A DNA stretch of 64,000 nt from Sphingobacterium athyrii (GTDB lineage: Bacteria; Bacteroidota; Bacteroidia; Sphingobacteriales; Sphingobacteriaceae): the NCBI RefSeq assembly GCF_003071065.1, contig NZ_QCXX01000012.1, positions 55,685 to 119,684 on the forward strand, in the 5' to 3' direction. Positions 24,074 through 31,775 of this stretch are shown here, piece by piece (position 1 is the stretch's first letter; every line of letters starts with the position of its first letter). A program made the translations under genes and the position numbers. The notes below the pieces were generated by a model. The model was not told the DNA's origin and searched no databases. It worked only from the letters and a program-made list of their open reading frames with translations.

Positions 24074-24110
24074 AGTTTTATAGATTTGAGATTTGTCTAG
24101 TATCTAATAT

Positions 24111-24875
24111 TTAATTATTCAATTTAATAAAACCGCCATCAATAGGATAATCATTGCCGGTAATAAAACCCGCATCATCACTACAAAGGAAAAGTGCCAA
24201 TTTAGCAATTTCTTCCGGTTGTGCCATACGGCCTATCGGTTGGCTTGCAGACAACTTTTCAAACATTTCCTCTTCTTTACCGGGATAGTTCTTCGCTATA
24301 AATCCATCCACAAAAGGGGTGTGTACGCGGGCTGGCGAGATACTGTTGCACCGGATGCCATAAGCCATATAATCACGTGCTACAGACATGGACATCGCAT
24401 AGATCGCACCTTTACTCATGGAATAGGCAAAACGATCTGTAATCCCAACCCATGCCGCAATTGAAGCCAGATTAAGGATAGCCCCTGCCCCCTGCGCCTT
24501 CATGATTGGTACAATTGCATATAATGCATTGTATGCGCCCTTCACATTCACATTAAAAATGCGTTCGAAGTCTTCGGATTTGCAGTTTTCTAAATTGCCA
24601 ACGTGAGCAATACCAGCATTATTCACTAAAATATCAATTTTTCCGATATTTTGGGCTATCGTGCCAATTTCTTGTTGATCGGTTACGTTACAACGATTGA
24701 ACACAGCCTGTCCTCCTAGAGCCAAAATTTCTTCCACTACAGCATGCCCACCTTCCTCATTTAAATCCAAAATATGGACTTTCGCTCCTTCCTTAGCAAA
24801 TTGCACACTGATCGCACGGCCAATTCCACTACCACCGCCTGTAATAACAGCTACTTTTTGTTCTAATTTTCCCAT
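24111..24875 (-). CDS. SDR-family dehydrogenase, probable 2-keto-3-deoxy-L-fuconate dehydrogenase
   Basis: 254 residues with a complete classical SDR set: TGGGSGIGRA (about 12-21), NNAGIAHVG (about 86-94), catalytic Ser in LNLASIAAWVG and the normal Tyr-x3-Lys in YSMSKGA (about 150-156), C-terminal GNDYPIDGGF. In the fucose route it would oxidise the 4-hydroxyl of 2-keto-3-deoxy-L-fuconate with NAD+. In contrast to the first dehydrogenase of the cluster, this one keeps the Lys. It is two bases from the fucosidase stop, so tightly coupled. Substrate is inferred from operon position. Confidence 0.86.
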   Translation of the reverse strand: MGKLEQKVAVITGGGSGIGRAISVQFAKEGAKVHILDLNEEGGHAVVEEILALGGQAVFNRCNVTDQQEIGTIAQNIGKIDILVNNAGIAHVGNLENCKSEDFERIFNVNVKGAYNALYAIVPIMKAQGAGAILNLASIAAWVGITDRFAYSMSKGAIYAMSMSVARDYMAYGIRCNSISPARVHTPFVDGFIAKNYPGKEEEMFEKLSASQPIGRMAQPEEIAKLALFLCSDDAGFITGNDYPIDGGFIKLNN

Positions 24876-24877
24876 TG

Positions 24878-26191
24878 TTATTTAATTGTTAGTGTTAAAA
24901 CTAGATCCGCCTCATCATTTGATGTGGGCAAATCCAATCGTAAACTATGATCTATATTACTGAATTTAATATCCTTATTTCCGATAAATGTCTTTACTTT
25001 CGTCACCTCATAAGGAAGTTTTGCAATAACTAATTCTTTTTTTCCCGGTTTAAGGACATGCAGAAACACTTGATTTCCTTTTCGCGTCAATGCATAATCA
25101 TCCGTAGGTGCTATTCCCCCTGCTTCGGTTCCGTAAATGGTTTCACCGTATACAGCCAACCATTTTCCGAGCTCTTTTAAGCGATCTTGTTGATAGTCCT
25201 GAATCTCGCCATTCGGCATCGGTCCCACGTTCAGTAACAGGTTTGAGCCATGTCCGGCCGCTTTAACCAAGTAAGTCAAAACCTCTCTGAACGATTTACG
25301 TGTCCTATCTTTTAGTTCAAAACCCCAAGATCCAGCAATTGTACCGCATACCTCTTTGGGCAATTTGCCGACATCATGTGCGCTTGTTCCAAATCCGGTG
25401 GTATTCTCCCCCGGCAGGTCACGTTCAAACATCTGAAAGTCTTCCCCTTCAAAAGGAGCCAGATGATGATTATTTCCCACCAAACATTGGGGCTGTAATT
25501 TGTGGATCAATTCATAAATTTCGCTTAGATGCCAATCCTCCTTTGGTTTGTCCCAATGACCATCAAACCAGATTCCGTCAATTTGCCCATATTGCGTAAG
25601 GAGCTCGGTCAACTGGCTTTTCATAAACTGCACATAATGATTCCAATCGCCTTTTGTGGAGTCACGCCCTGCAATGCCACTACCTGTTTTACCTGCTGGC
25701 AAATAATCATTCCGATGCCAATCCAGTAGCGAATAGTAAAACATGACTTTGATTCCCTCGGAACGACATGCTTTAACAAGTTCCTTCACGATATCGCGCT
25801 TGAACGGTGACTTTTTCACAATATTATAATCCGAAGTCTGACTATCCCACATCGAAAAGCCGTCATGGTGTCTGGTTGTGAAAGTAATGTACTTGGCACC
25901 CGATTGCTTAAATAATTTTGCCCATTGTTTTGCATCAAAAGAAATGGGATTAAAAAATTTAGGCAGCAATGCATACTCATCCAGACTGATGTTCTGATTG
26001 TTCATGACCCATTCGCCATCCCCCAACACGCTATATACCCCCCAATGAATAAAGACCCCGAATCGAGATTGTTCAAACCACTCCCTATTTTTTTGGTTTT
26101 CAGGGCTTGGCTGGTAATGTTGCTGGCTATAGCTATAGGAAATGGATCCAATGAGCAAGGCCAGGCTGCAGATGACATGTTTTAATTTCAT
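24878..26191 (-). CDS. Alpha-L-fucosidase, GH29
   Basis: 437 residues with a signal peptide (MKLKHVICSLALLIGSISYS, cleavage near SQQ). GH29 features: FGVFIHWGVYSVLG (about 44-57), FTTRHHDGFSMWDS (about 104-117) and the nucleophile Asp 210 in IWFDGHWD; NLLLNVGPMPNGEI (about 335-348) is also characteristic. It releases L-fucose from host or plant glycans in the periplasm or outside. It sits in the middle of the fucose catabolic operon, which directly links glycan trimming to use of the sugar. Linkage preference (alpha-1,2, 1,3/4 or 1,6) is not readable; there is no C-terminal binding module. Confidence 0.93.
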   Translation of the reverse strand: MKLKHVICSLALLIGSISYSYSQQHYQPSPENQKNREWFEQSRFGVFIHWGVYSVLGDGEWVMNNQNISLDEYALLPKFFNPISFDAKQWAKLFKQSGAKYITFTTRHHDGFSMWDSQTSDYNIVKKSPFKRDIVKELVKACRSEGIKVMFYYSLLDWHRNDYLPAGKTGSGIAGRDSTKGDWNHYVQFMKSQLTELLTQYGQIDGIWFDGHWDKPKEDWHLSEIYELIHKLQPQCLVGNNHHLAPFEGEDFQMFERDLPGENTTGFGTSAHDVGKLPKEVCGTIAGSWGFELKDRTRKSFREVLTYLVKAAGHGSNLLLNVGPMPNGEIQDYQQDRLKELGKWLAVYGETIYGTEAGGIAPTDDYALTRKGNQVFLHVLKPGKKELVIAKLPYEVTKVKTFIGNKDIKFSNIDHSLRLDLPTSNDEADLVLTLTIK

Positions 26192-26210
26192 TATGTTTGA
26201 TTTTGGTTAT

Positions 26211-27869
26211 TTACAGAGAAACGCCCCTTCGCCAAGGAATAAAATCATCCTGTCCCAACAAGACTGCTTTAGGTTTAATTTCACCTGAAGCAACTTCAAT
26301 CACATAATCAAGGATGCGATGCGCAGCCTGTTCAATGCTCTCCGTACCTTCGATAATGGTACCGCAATTGAGATCTATGATATCCGGCATCTTTTCAAAA
26401 GTTTTTGTATTGGTCGATAGTTTTACCACAGGTGTAATCGGGTTTCCAGTCGGCGTACCCAAACCTGTCGTAAATAGGACAATATTAGCTCCCGCAGCAA
26501 CCTCTGCTGTAGTACTCTCGACATCATTACCCGGTGTACATAGTAGGTTTAGCCCTGCACCATTAGCAAGTTCGGGATAATCAATCACGGCCGCTACCGG
26601 TGAGGTACCCCCTTTTTTTGCTGCTCCTGCAGACTTGATCGCATCCGTAATCAGGCCATCACGGATATTGCCCGGAGATGGATTCATATAGAAGCCCGAA
26701 CCATCTGCCTCCGCCTTAGCGTTATAGGTCCGCATTAAGCTCATAAATTTCTCCGCAGTAGGTTCATCCACACAACGGTCACTAAGTTCCTGCTCCACAC
26801 CACATAGTTCCGGAAATTCAGCTAAAATGACCGAACCGCCCAAAGTTACCAGAATATCGGAAACAAAACCCAGTGCCGGATTGGCAGAAATGCCTGAGAA
26901 CCCATCTGAGCCACCACATTCCAAGCCTATACATAGTTTATCCAATGTGGCTGGCTTGCGCTCATTTTTATCCGCCTGCATCATACCCGCAAAGGTCGCT
27001 TTGATCGCCTTTTGCATCAGTTCTTTCTCCGTACCCTCTTTTTGCTGTTCAAAGATATATAACGGCCGGTCGAATCCCGGATTTCTTTTCTCGATTTCAG
27101 CCTTTAAAATGGAGGCTTGCGCATGTTGACAACCTAAACTCAATACAGTCGCTCCCGCAACGTTTGGATGGGTTATATAACCGGCAAGCAAACCACATAA
27201 AGCATCAGAATCCATACGCGTACCACCACAGCCCATTTCATGATTCAGAAACTTGATACCATCAACGTTTTTAAATAAGCGTTCTTGTTCATTTGAAGCT
27301 GGATTGGCCAATAAGTCCTGCCCGAGAATCTGGTTCACATCTGCTCCGGATTTGTATAGATTTATTAAGTCTTCTACTTCGGCGATATAATTATTGGCTT
27401 TCACTTTATAGCCCAGTTTTTCTTCGAAAGCCGCTTTAAGCGTCAGAACATTCCGGTTTTCGCAAAATACCAATGGAATGACCAACCAATAATTCGCTGT
27501 CCCCACCGTACCATTCGATCGGTGAAACCCATTGAATGTTTTGTCTTTAAATGCAGTGACATCCGGTTTGATCCAAGCGGTCTTGCGGTCTCCCATTCTA
27601 AAATCTTCGGATGCGTGACGTAGATTTTCTGTTGTAATCAATTCACCGGCACTTAAATCCGCATTCAGTTTACCGACCAAAACACCGTACATCAATATTT
27701 CGGCATCTCGCTTCATTGGTTGAATGGTAAACTTATGTTTGGCCGCAACGGCTTGTTTCAAAGTGAACTCGTTGCCTTCGAAAACAATTGTCGTTCCTTC
27801 GGCCAAGTCCTGTAAAGCAACCAGGACATTATCCATCGGATGGATCTGTAAATAGCGCTGTATGGCCAT
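26211..27869 (-). CDS. UxaA-family (altronate dehydratase-like) sugar acid dehydratase, probable L-fuconate dehydratase
   Basis: 552 residues. The N-terminal SAF domain (about 1-90, with AGELITTENLRH) is followed by the UxaA catalytic part: NRNVLTLKAAF (about 133-143), LNHEMGCGGTRMDSDAL with cysteine (about 216-232), GLECGGSDGFSGISANPALG (about 314-333), and TTGLGTPTGNPITPV near 463-477. This is the altronate/galactarate dehydratase family. In the fucose cluster it most likely dehydrates L-fuconate to 2-keto-3-deoxy-L-fuconate, in place of the enolase-superfamily enzyme known from Xanthomonas. The Campylobacter jejuni fucose locus also uses an UxaA-like protein. Altronate as substrate is unlikely, since no uronate genes are present. 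Confidence 0.86.
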   Translation of the reverse strand: MAIQRYLQIHPMDNVLVALQDLAEGTTIVFEGNEFTLKQAVAAKHKFTIQPMKRDAEILMYGVLVGKLNADLSAGELITTENLRHASEDFRMGDRKTAWIKPDVTAFKDKTFNGFHRSNGTVGTANYWLVIPLVFCENRNVLTLKAAFEEKLGYKVKANNYIAEVEDLINLYKSGADVNQILGQDLLANPASNEQERLFKNVDGIKFLNHEMGCGGTRMDSDALCGLLAGYITHPNVAGATVLSLGCQHAQASILKAEIEKRNPGFDRPLYIFEQQKEGTEKELMQKAIKATFAGMMQADKNERKPATLDKLCIGLECGGSDGFSGISANPALGFVSDILVTLGGSVILAEFPELCGVEQELSDRCVDEPTAEKFMSLMRTYNAKAEADGSGFYMNPSPGNIRDGLITDAIKSAGAAKKGGTSPVAAVIDYPELANGAGLNLLCTPGNDVESTTAEVAAGANIVLFTTGLGTPTGNPITPVVKLSTNTKTFEKMPDIIDLNCGTIIEGTESIEQAAHRILDYVIEVASGEIKPKAVLLGQDDFIPWRRGVSL

Positions 27870-27872
27870 AAT

Positions 27873-28205
27873 TTAAACTAATTCAAATATTTTATTCATC
27901 ATTACCCATTTCTCACCGGGTTTGGCTCCCGGGATCGCAGCCTGATATTTCCACATCAGTTGCTCCCACTCCTGTACCTTTTCATTGGCCGCATCCATAG
28001 CTGCTTTCTTTTCAAATGAAAAATCCGCACCAACTTCCATGTTCATAAATAGTCTATTCTCAAAACGATAGATCTCCATCTGCGTTACGCCAGCATCCAA
28101 GATCGATTGCTTGATCTCTGGCCACACCGCACGGTGATAGTCCTCGTACTCTTTGATCAATTGTGGATCATTGACAAGATCCAATGCCATGACATATTTT
28201 TTCAT
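27873..28205 (-). CDS. L-rhamnose mutarotase-family protein, probable L-fucose mutarotase
   Basis: 110 residues, the typical size. The start KKYVMALDLVNDPQLIKEYEDYHRAVW (partly shown by motif YEDYHRAVWPEI at about 21-32), then MEIYRFENRLFMNMEV and QEWEQLMWKYQAAIPGAK are characteristic of the RhaM/YiiL (DUF718) ferredoxin-like fold, with the catalytic His in HRAVWPEI. It interconverts alpha and beta anomers; the beta-pyranose is the form taken by sugar dehydrogenases. It is three bases from the dehydratase start and so in the same operon. Confidence 0.9.
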   Translation of the reverse strand: MKKYVMALDLVNDPQLIKEYEDYHRAVWPEIKQSILDAGVTQMEIYRFENRLFMNMEVGADFSFEKKAAMDAANEKVQEWEQLMWKYQAAIPGAKPGEKWVMMNKIFELV

Positions 28206-28402
28206 CTGTATATATTTGTTTTTTTTCGTGATGAAGCGATCAGATTTATTCGTCGAGTGTATGTTTTAAGCGGCATTCATAATTTTCCTTAGTTGTATTC
28301 ATGAACTCTTTTACGCATTAAATTCGTACGCTAAGGTATTCATGACTCACTTCGTTCGGTTCACTCGCTCTGAATAAATCAGGATGATTTCATTGCTCTT
28401 TA
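28206..28402. other. Spacer between symporter and mutarotase genes with repeat-like sequence
   Basis: No gene seen. TATTCATGAACTC and TATTCATGACTCA form a direct repeat (near 28297 and 28340), flanked by CCTTAG and CTAAGG in inverted order. The stretch ACTTCGTTCGGTTCACTCGC near 28350 resembles low-complexity spacer sequence common in many genomes. It separates fucP from the rest and may hold a second promoter or processing site. Confidence 0.35.
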
Positions 28403-29668
28403 TTAATGTGATTTAAGATTTTCTGTTTCGGCAATACGCACGTTCCTATTTTGAAAGGCAAAGACTAATACCACTATAAAACAGACTAAAGGCACAAAAT
28501 AACCGTATTGAAAATGGCCTGTTTTATCCGATATCAAACCCAAAAGCGGCGGCAATAAGGCCCCGCCTACAATAGACATAACGATTAAGCTGGAGGCAGA
28601 TTTAGTATCTGCGCCAATGCCTTGTACACCAAAGGCAAAGATGGTCGGGAACATAATGGACATAAAAAATGCGATTCCGATCAAGGCATATAATGTTTGT
28701 ACCCCCGTTCCAAAAATAACGAACAGCGATAACACGATCGTCACAAACGAGTAGATGATCAACAACTTGGACGCAGACACAAAACGCATAAAGAAAGTAC
28801 CGATAAATCGACCCAACATAAATGCCAGTCCGGCAAAACCAGCGTAGTCTGCCCCATCTTTACCTGATATTCCCGCTACTTCGGTCGCATATAATACCAG
28901 AAAGCTTAAAATACAGACCTGCGCACCAACATAAAAAAACTGTGCAATAACAGCCCATCTTACATTTTTGTGTTTCAACGCGTGAAAAAAGCCAGCTTTA
29001 CCCTCTTCCTCATCATCCTTGATATCCGGTAATTTGGTAAAGAAAAATAAAGCTGCGATCAATAAGATCAAGACCCCCAAAACAAGGTAAGGCATTTTTA
29101 CGGAAGCAGTTTCCGACTGAATATAAGCCATTTTTGCCTGTTCAGCCATTTGCGCAAGTTCTTCCTGCGATTTGGGTTCGTGCGACAAAATAAATTTCCC
29201 GCCGAATATAGGTGCCAAAAAGGCTGCAAGTCCATTGAATGACTGTGCAAAATTTAACCTTTGAGCCGAGGTTGAAGGGTCACCAAGTATCGCCACATAG
29301 GGATTGGCAGCGGTCTCTAAGATCGTCAAGCCACAGGCAACAACAAATAGCGCACCCAAAAAGAAAACATAACTGATCGTGTTCGCTGCCGGAACAAATA
29401 AAAAGCAGCCCAAAGCAAAAAATAGCAATCCGATCAGAATGCCGGCCTTATAACCATAACGCTTCATAATAATTCCCGCTGGAATCGCCATCACAAAATA
29501 GGCGATAAATACCGCTGAGTCAACCAGAGATGCCTGGAAATGCGATAAACTAAAAGCATTCCGCAAATGTGGAATCAAGATCGGATCAAGGTTATGGATA
29601 AATCCCCAAAAGAAGAACAAGGAGGTCACCAAAATCAAGGCAAATGTGTAACTCTTTTTGTTAGTCAT
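28403..29668 (-). CDS. fucP: L-fucose:H+ symporter (MFS)
   Basis: 421 residues with twelve predicted membrane helices of the FHS/FucP branch of the major facilitator superfamily. The start SLFFFWGFIHNLDPILIPHL (about 16-35) is the family signature with charged and polar residues in helix 1; LETAANPYVAILGDP (about 116-130) and LNFAQSFNGLAAFLAPIFGG (about 138-157) are further hallmarks. It imports L-fucose with a proton across the inner membrane. It is the first gene of the leftward fucose cluster, divergent from the AraC regulator. Related glucose/galactose carriers share the fold; the neighbours argue for fucose. Confidence 0.92.
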   Translation of the reverse strand: MTNKKSYTFALILVTSLFFFWGFIHNLDPILIPHLRNAFSLSHFQASLVDSAVFIAYFVMAIPAGIIMKRYGYKAGILIGLLFFALGCFLFVPAANTISYVFFLGALFVVACGLTILETAANPYVAILGDPSTSAQRLNFAQSFNGLAAFLAPIFGGKFILSHEPKSQEELAQMAEQAKMAYIQSETASVKMPYLVLGVLILLIAALFFFTKLPDIKDDEEEGKAGFFHALKHKNVRWAVIAQFFYVGAQVCILSFLVLYATEVAGISGKDGADYAGFAGLAFMLGRFIGTFFMRFVSASKLLIIYSFVTIVLSLFVIFGTGVQTLYALIGIAFFMSIMFPTIFAFGVQGIGADTKSASSLIVMSIVGGALLPPLLGLISDKTGHFQYGYFVPLVCFIVVLVFAFQNRNVRIAETENLKSH

Positions 29669-29811
29669 ATATTCAAATGGTTATAAGTAGTTATTTTATG
29701 TAAAATAAGCCTAAAAAACCTAGACAATATTCAAGTATATTATCAATTTATTAAGCTATATTACCATATCCAAACAGAAATGAGTAACTTTAATGCATAT
29801 ATTTCATAGTC

Positions 29812-30675
29812 ATGAAAGCACAGTTACTGCATTTAGACAACGACCTCACCCATTCATTCAATGCCAGAAGAGACGATACGCCGCAATATCACAATATTTG
29901 GCACTATCACGAAGAGCTCGAACTGATTTATTTTGCTGAAGGGTCTGGTACACAATTTATTGGCGATAGTGTACGACGTTTTGAATCCGGAGATATCACT
30001 TTGGTAGGCTCCAATCTTCCCCATTATTGGTTGTTTGATGAGATCTACCTACGGGATGATCGTCCGCAGGCGGCAGATATACGGGTACTGCATTTTAAGG
30101 AAAACTTCTGGGGGCATGAATTCACCAACTTGCCGGAAAACAAAAATATCAAAGACTTGATGCGAATTTCGAAACGGGGGATTGCACTTTCCAGTTCATG
30201 CCGGACGGAAACGATAGCGCATATTGATGCTATATTGGATAGTGTTGGCACCGCCCGCCTTATTCACCTGCTCCAGCTTCTTGTGACCATTGCTGCAGAA
30301 GAACAACATGACCTATTAACCAGCACAAGCTTTACGATTCAGTCACAGGACCAGGATGCGGACCGTATGCGCATTGCCATGCATTACATCGGTGAAAATT
30401 ATCGGGATCAAATCCGTCTAAAGGAACTAGCCTCATTGACAGGTATGACTCCGAATTCTTTTTGTCGTTATTTTAAATCACAGCTCGGGAAAACACTTTT
30501 TCAGTTTCTAATTGAAATGCGTGTAAAGACCGCATGTAATCTCCTGATGGAAAACAAGCAGACAATCAAACAAATCTGCTTCGAATCCGGATTTCAAAAC
30601 TTTTCAAGTTTCCACAAATATTTCAAGAATATCACGGGTACAACGCCCCTCAACTATCAAAAATCAAAAAGTTAA
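29812..30675 (+). CDS. AraC-family regulator of the fucose cluster
   Basis: 287 residues. The N-terminal cupin-like sensor starts around YHNIWHYHEELELIYFAEG (about 25-43). The C-terminal AraC domain has two helix-turn-helix units: IRLKELASLTGMTPNSFCRY (about 203-222) and TIKQICFESGFQNFSSFHKY (about 250-269), closing with TTPLNYQ. It is divergent from fucP with a 143-base spacer, so it probably activates the fucose genes when L-fucose or an intermediate is present. Its 3' end overlaps the convergent oxidoreductase gene by 12 bases. Confidence 0.9.
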   Translation: MKAQLLHLDNDLTHSFNARRDDTPQYHNIWHYHEELELIYFAEGSGTQFIGDSVRRFESGDITLVGSNLPHYWLFDEIYLRDDRPQAADIRVLHFKENFWGHEFTNLPENKNIKDLMRISKRGIALSSSCRTETIAHIDAILDSVGTARLIHLLQLLVTIAAEEQHDLLTSTSFTIQSQDQDADRMRIAMHYIGENYRDQIRLKELASLTGMTPNSFCRYFKSQLGKTLFQFLIEMRVKTACNLLMENKQTIKQICFESGFQNFSSFHKYFKNITGTTPLNYQKSKS

Positions 30676-31632
30676 GACGACTTTGCCCAGCAAGGCGGAA
30701 TCTTCCATTAAACGATGCGCCGCCGGGGCCTCCTCAAATGGAAGAACACGATACAGGACCGGTTTAAAATCTCCGGAAACAATCTTAGGCCACACCTTAG
30801 CCCAGATCTCATTACGCAATAGTTCTTTAAATTGACGATCCCTTGCTCTAAGGGTACTTCCAGTCAATGTAATCCGCTTTTGCATCAATTTCAGTAAGTT
30901 CAATTCCACTTTTGCGCCTTGCATGGCATTGATATAAACCAGATGCCCATCGGGGTTCAGAAGAGCTATGTTTTTTTCGAAATAAGCACCGCCAATACTA
31001 TCCAAGATCACATCAACCCCCAGATCGGCCAATGCCAGCTGGAAGTCCTCGCTTTTATAATTGATTACTTTCGATGCACCAAGGGATTGGCAAAAATGGC
31101 CTTTTTCTTCCGAACTTACGGTCGTATAGACTTCCGCCCCAAATAGGGCTCCCAATTGAATCGCGGTACTTCCGATCCCGCCGGCTCCGCCATGGACTAA
31201 AAAGTGCTGCCCAGCCTGCAGTTTTCCCCGGCGAAAGACATTATCCCACACCGTGAAAACGGTTTCTGGAAGTGCTGCAGCTTCTTCAAAAGTCAGATTG
31301 GGCGGAATAGGAAGACAATGGCCCTCATACACGGCAACATAATTCGCATACCCGCCGCCAGCGACCAAGGCACATACCGGATCACCAATGTTCCAACGGT
31401 CGACCAGACGCCCCTTTTCGACAATAACACCCGCCACTTCTAGTCCCGGAATACGCGGATCGACACCAGCGGGAGCTGGGTAATTTCCTTTTCGCTGGAA
31501 GACATCAGGTCTATTCACACCTGCGGCCCGAACCGCGATTAGCACATCCAGATCCCCAACCTGGGGCTGGTCAAGCTCCTCAACATGCAATACTTCTGGA
31601 GCTCCTGGCTCGGTTATAACTACTGCTTTCAT
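30664..31632 (-). CDS. NAD(P)H-quinone oxidoreductase, PIG3 type (zinc-independent MDR)
   Basis: 322 residues of the medium-chain dehydrogenase/reductase family. N-terminal GroES-like domain MKAVVITEPGAPEVLHVEEL to DPRIPGLEVAGVI (about 58-70), then a Rossmann domain with the loop HGGAGGIGSTAIQLG (about 149-163). Zinc-binding Cys/His ligands of alcohol dehydrogenases are absent, in line with quinone reductases of the PIG3/TP53I3 type. It reduces quinones or alkenals with NADPH in the cytoplasm. Its stop overlaps the AraC gene end on the other strand. A link to fucose is not evident. Confidence 0.9.
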   Translation of the reverse strand: MKAVVITEPGAPEVLHVEELDQPQVGDLDVLIAVRAAGVNRPDVFQRKGNYPAPAGVDPRIPGLEVAGVIVEKGRLVDRWNIGDPVCALVAGGGYANYVAVYEGHCLPIPPNLTFEEAAALPETVFTVWDNVFRRGKLQAGQHFLVHGGAGGIGSTAIQLGALFGAEVYTTVSSEEKGHFCQSLGASKVINYKSEDFQLALADLGVDVILDSIGGAYFEKNIALLNPDGHLVYINAMQGAKVELNLLKLMQKRITLTGSTLRARDRQFKELLRNEIWAKVWPKIVSGDFKPVLYRVLPFEEAPAAHRLMEDSALLGKVVLTF

Positions 31633-31775
31633 CTGTGAATACTTATTTATTCTATTTTTTTTTGTGCTCTTCTAGAGACCTCTATTTTTTCTTCCCAATA
31701 TCCGATAGGCCTATCCATCGTTTAACTTCCATATCACCTATCCCGGAATGCCGACATCTTCGTCTGTGTATTTTA

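Noticed and set aside
28297..28380. Direct repeats in the fucP-mutarotase spacer as an attachment site
   Set aside because: The repeats are short and imperfect, and no integrase or cargo lies between them.
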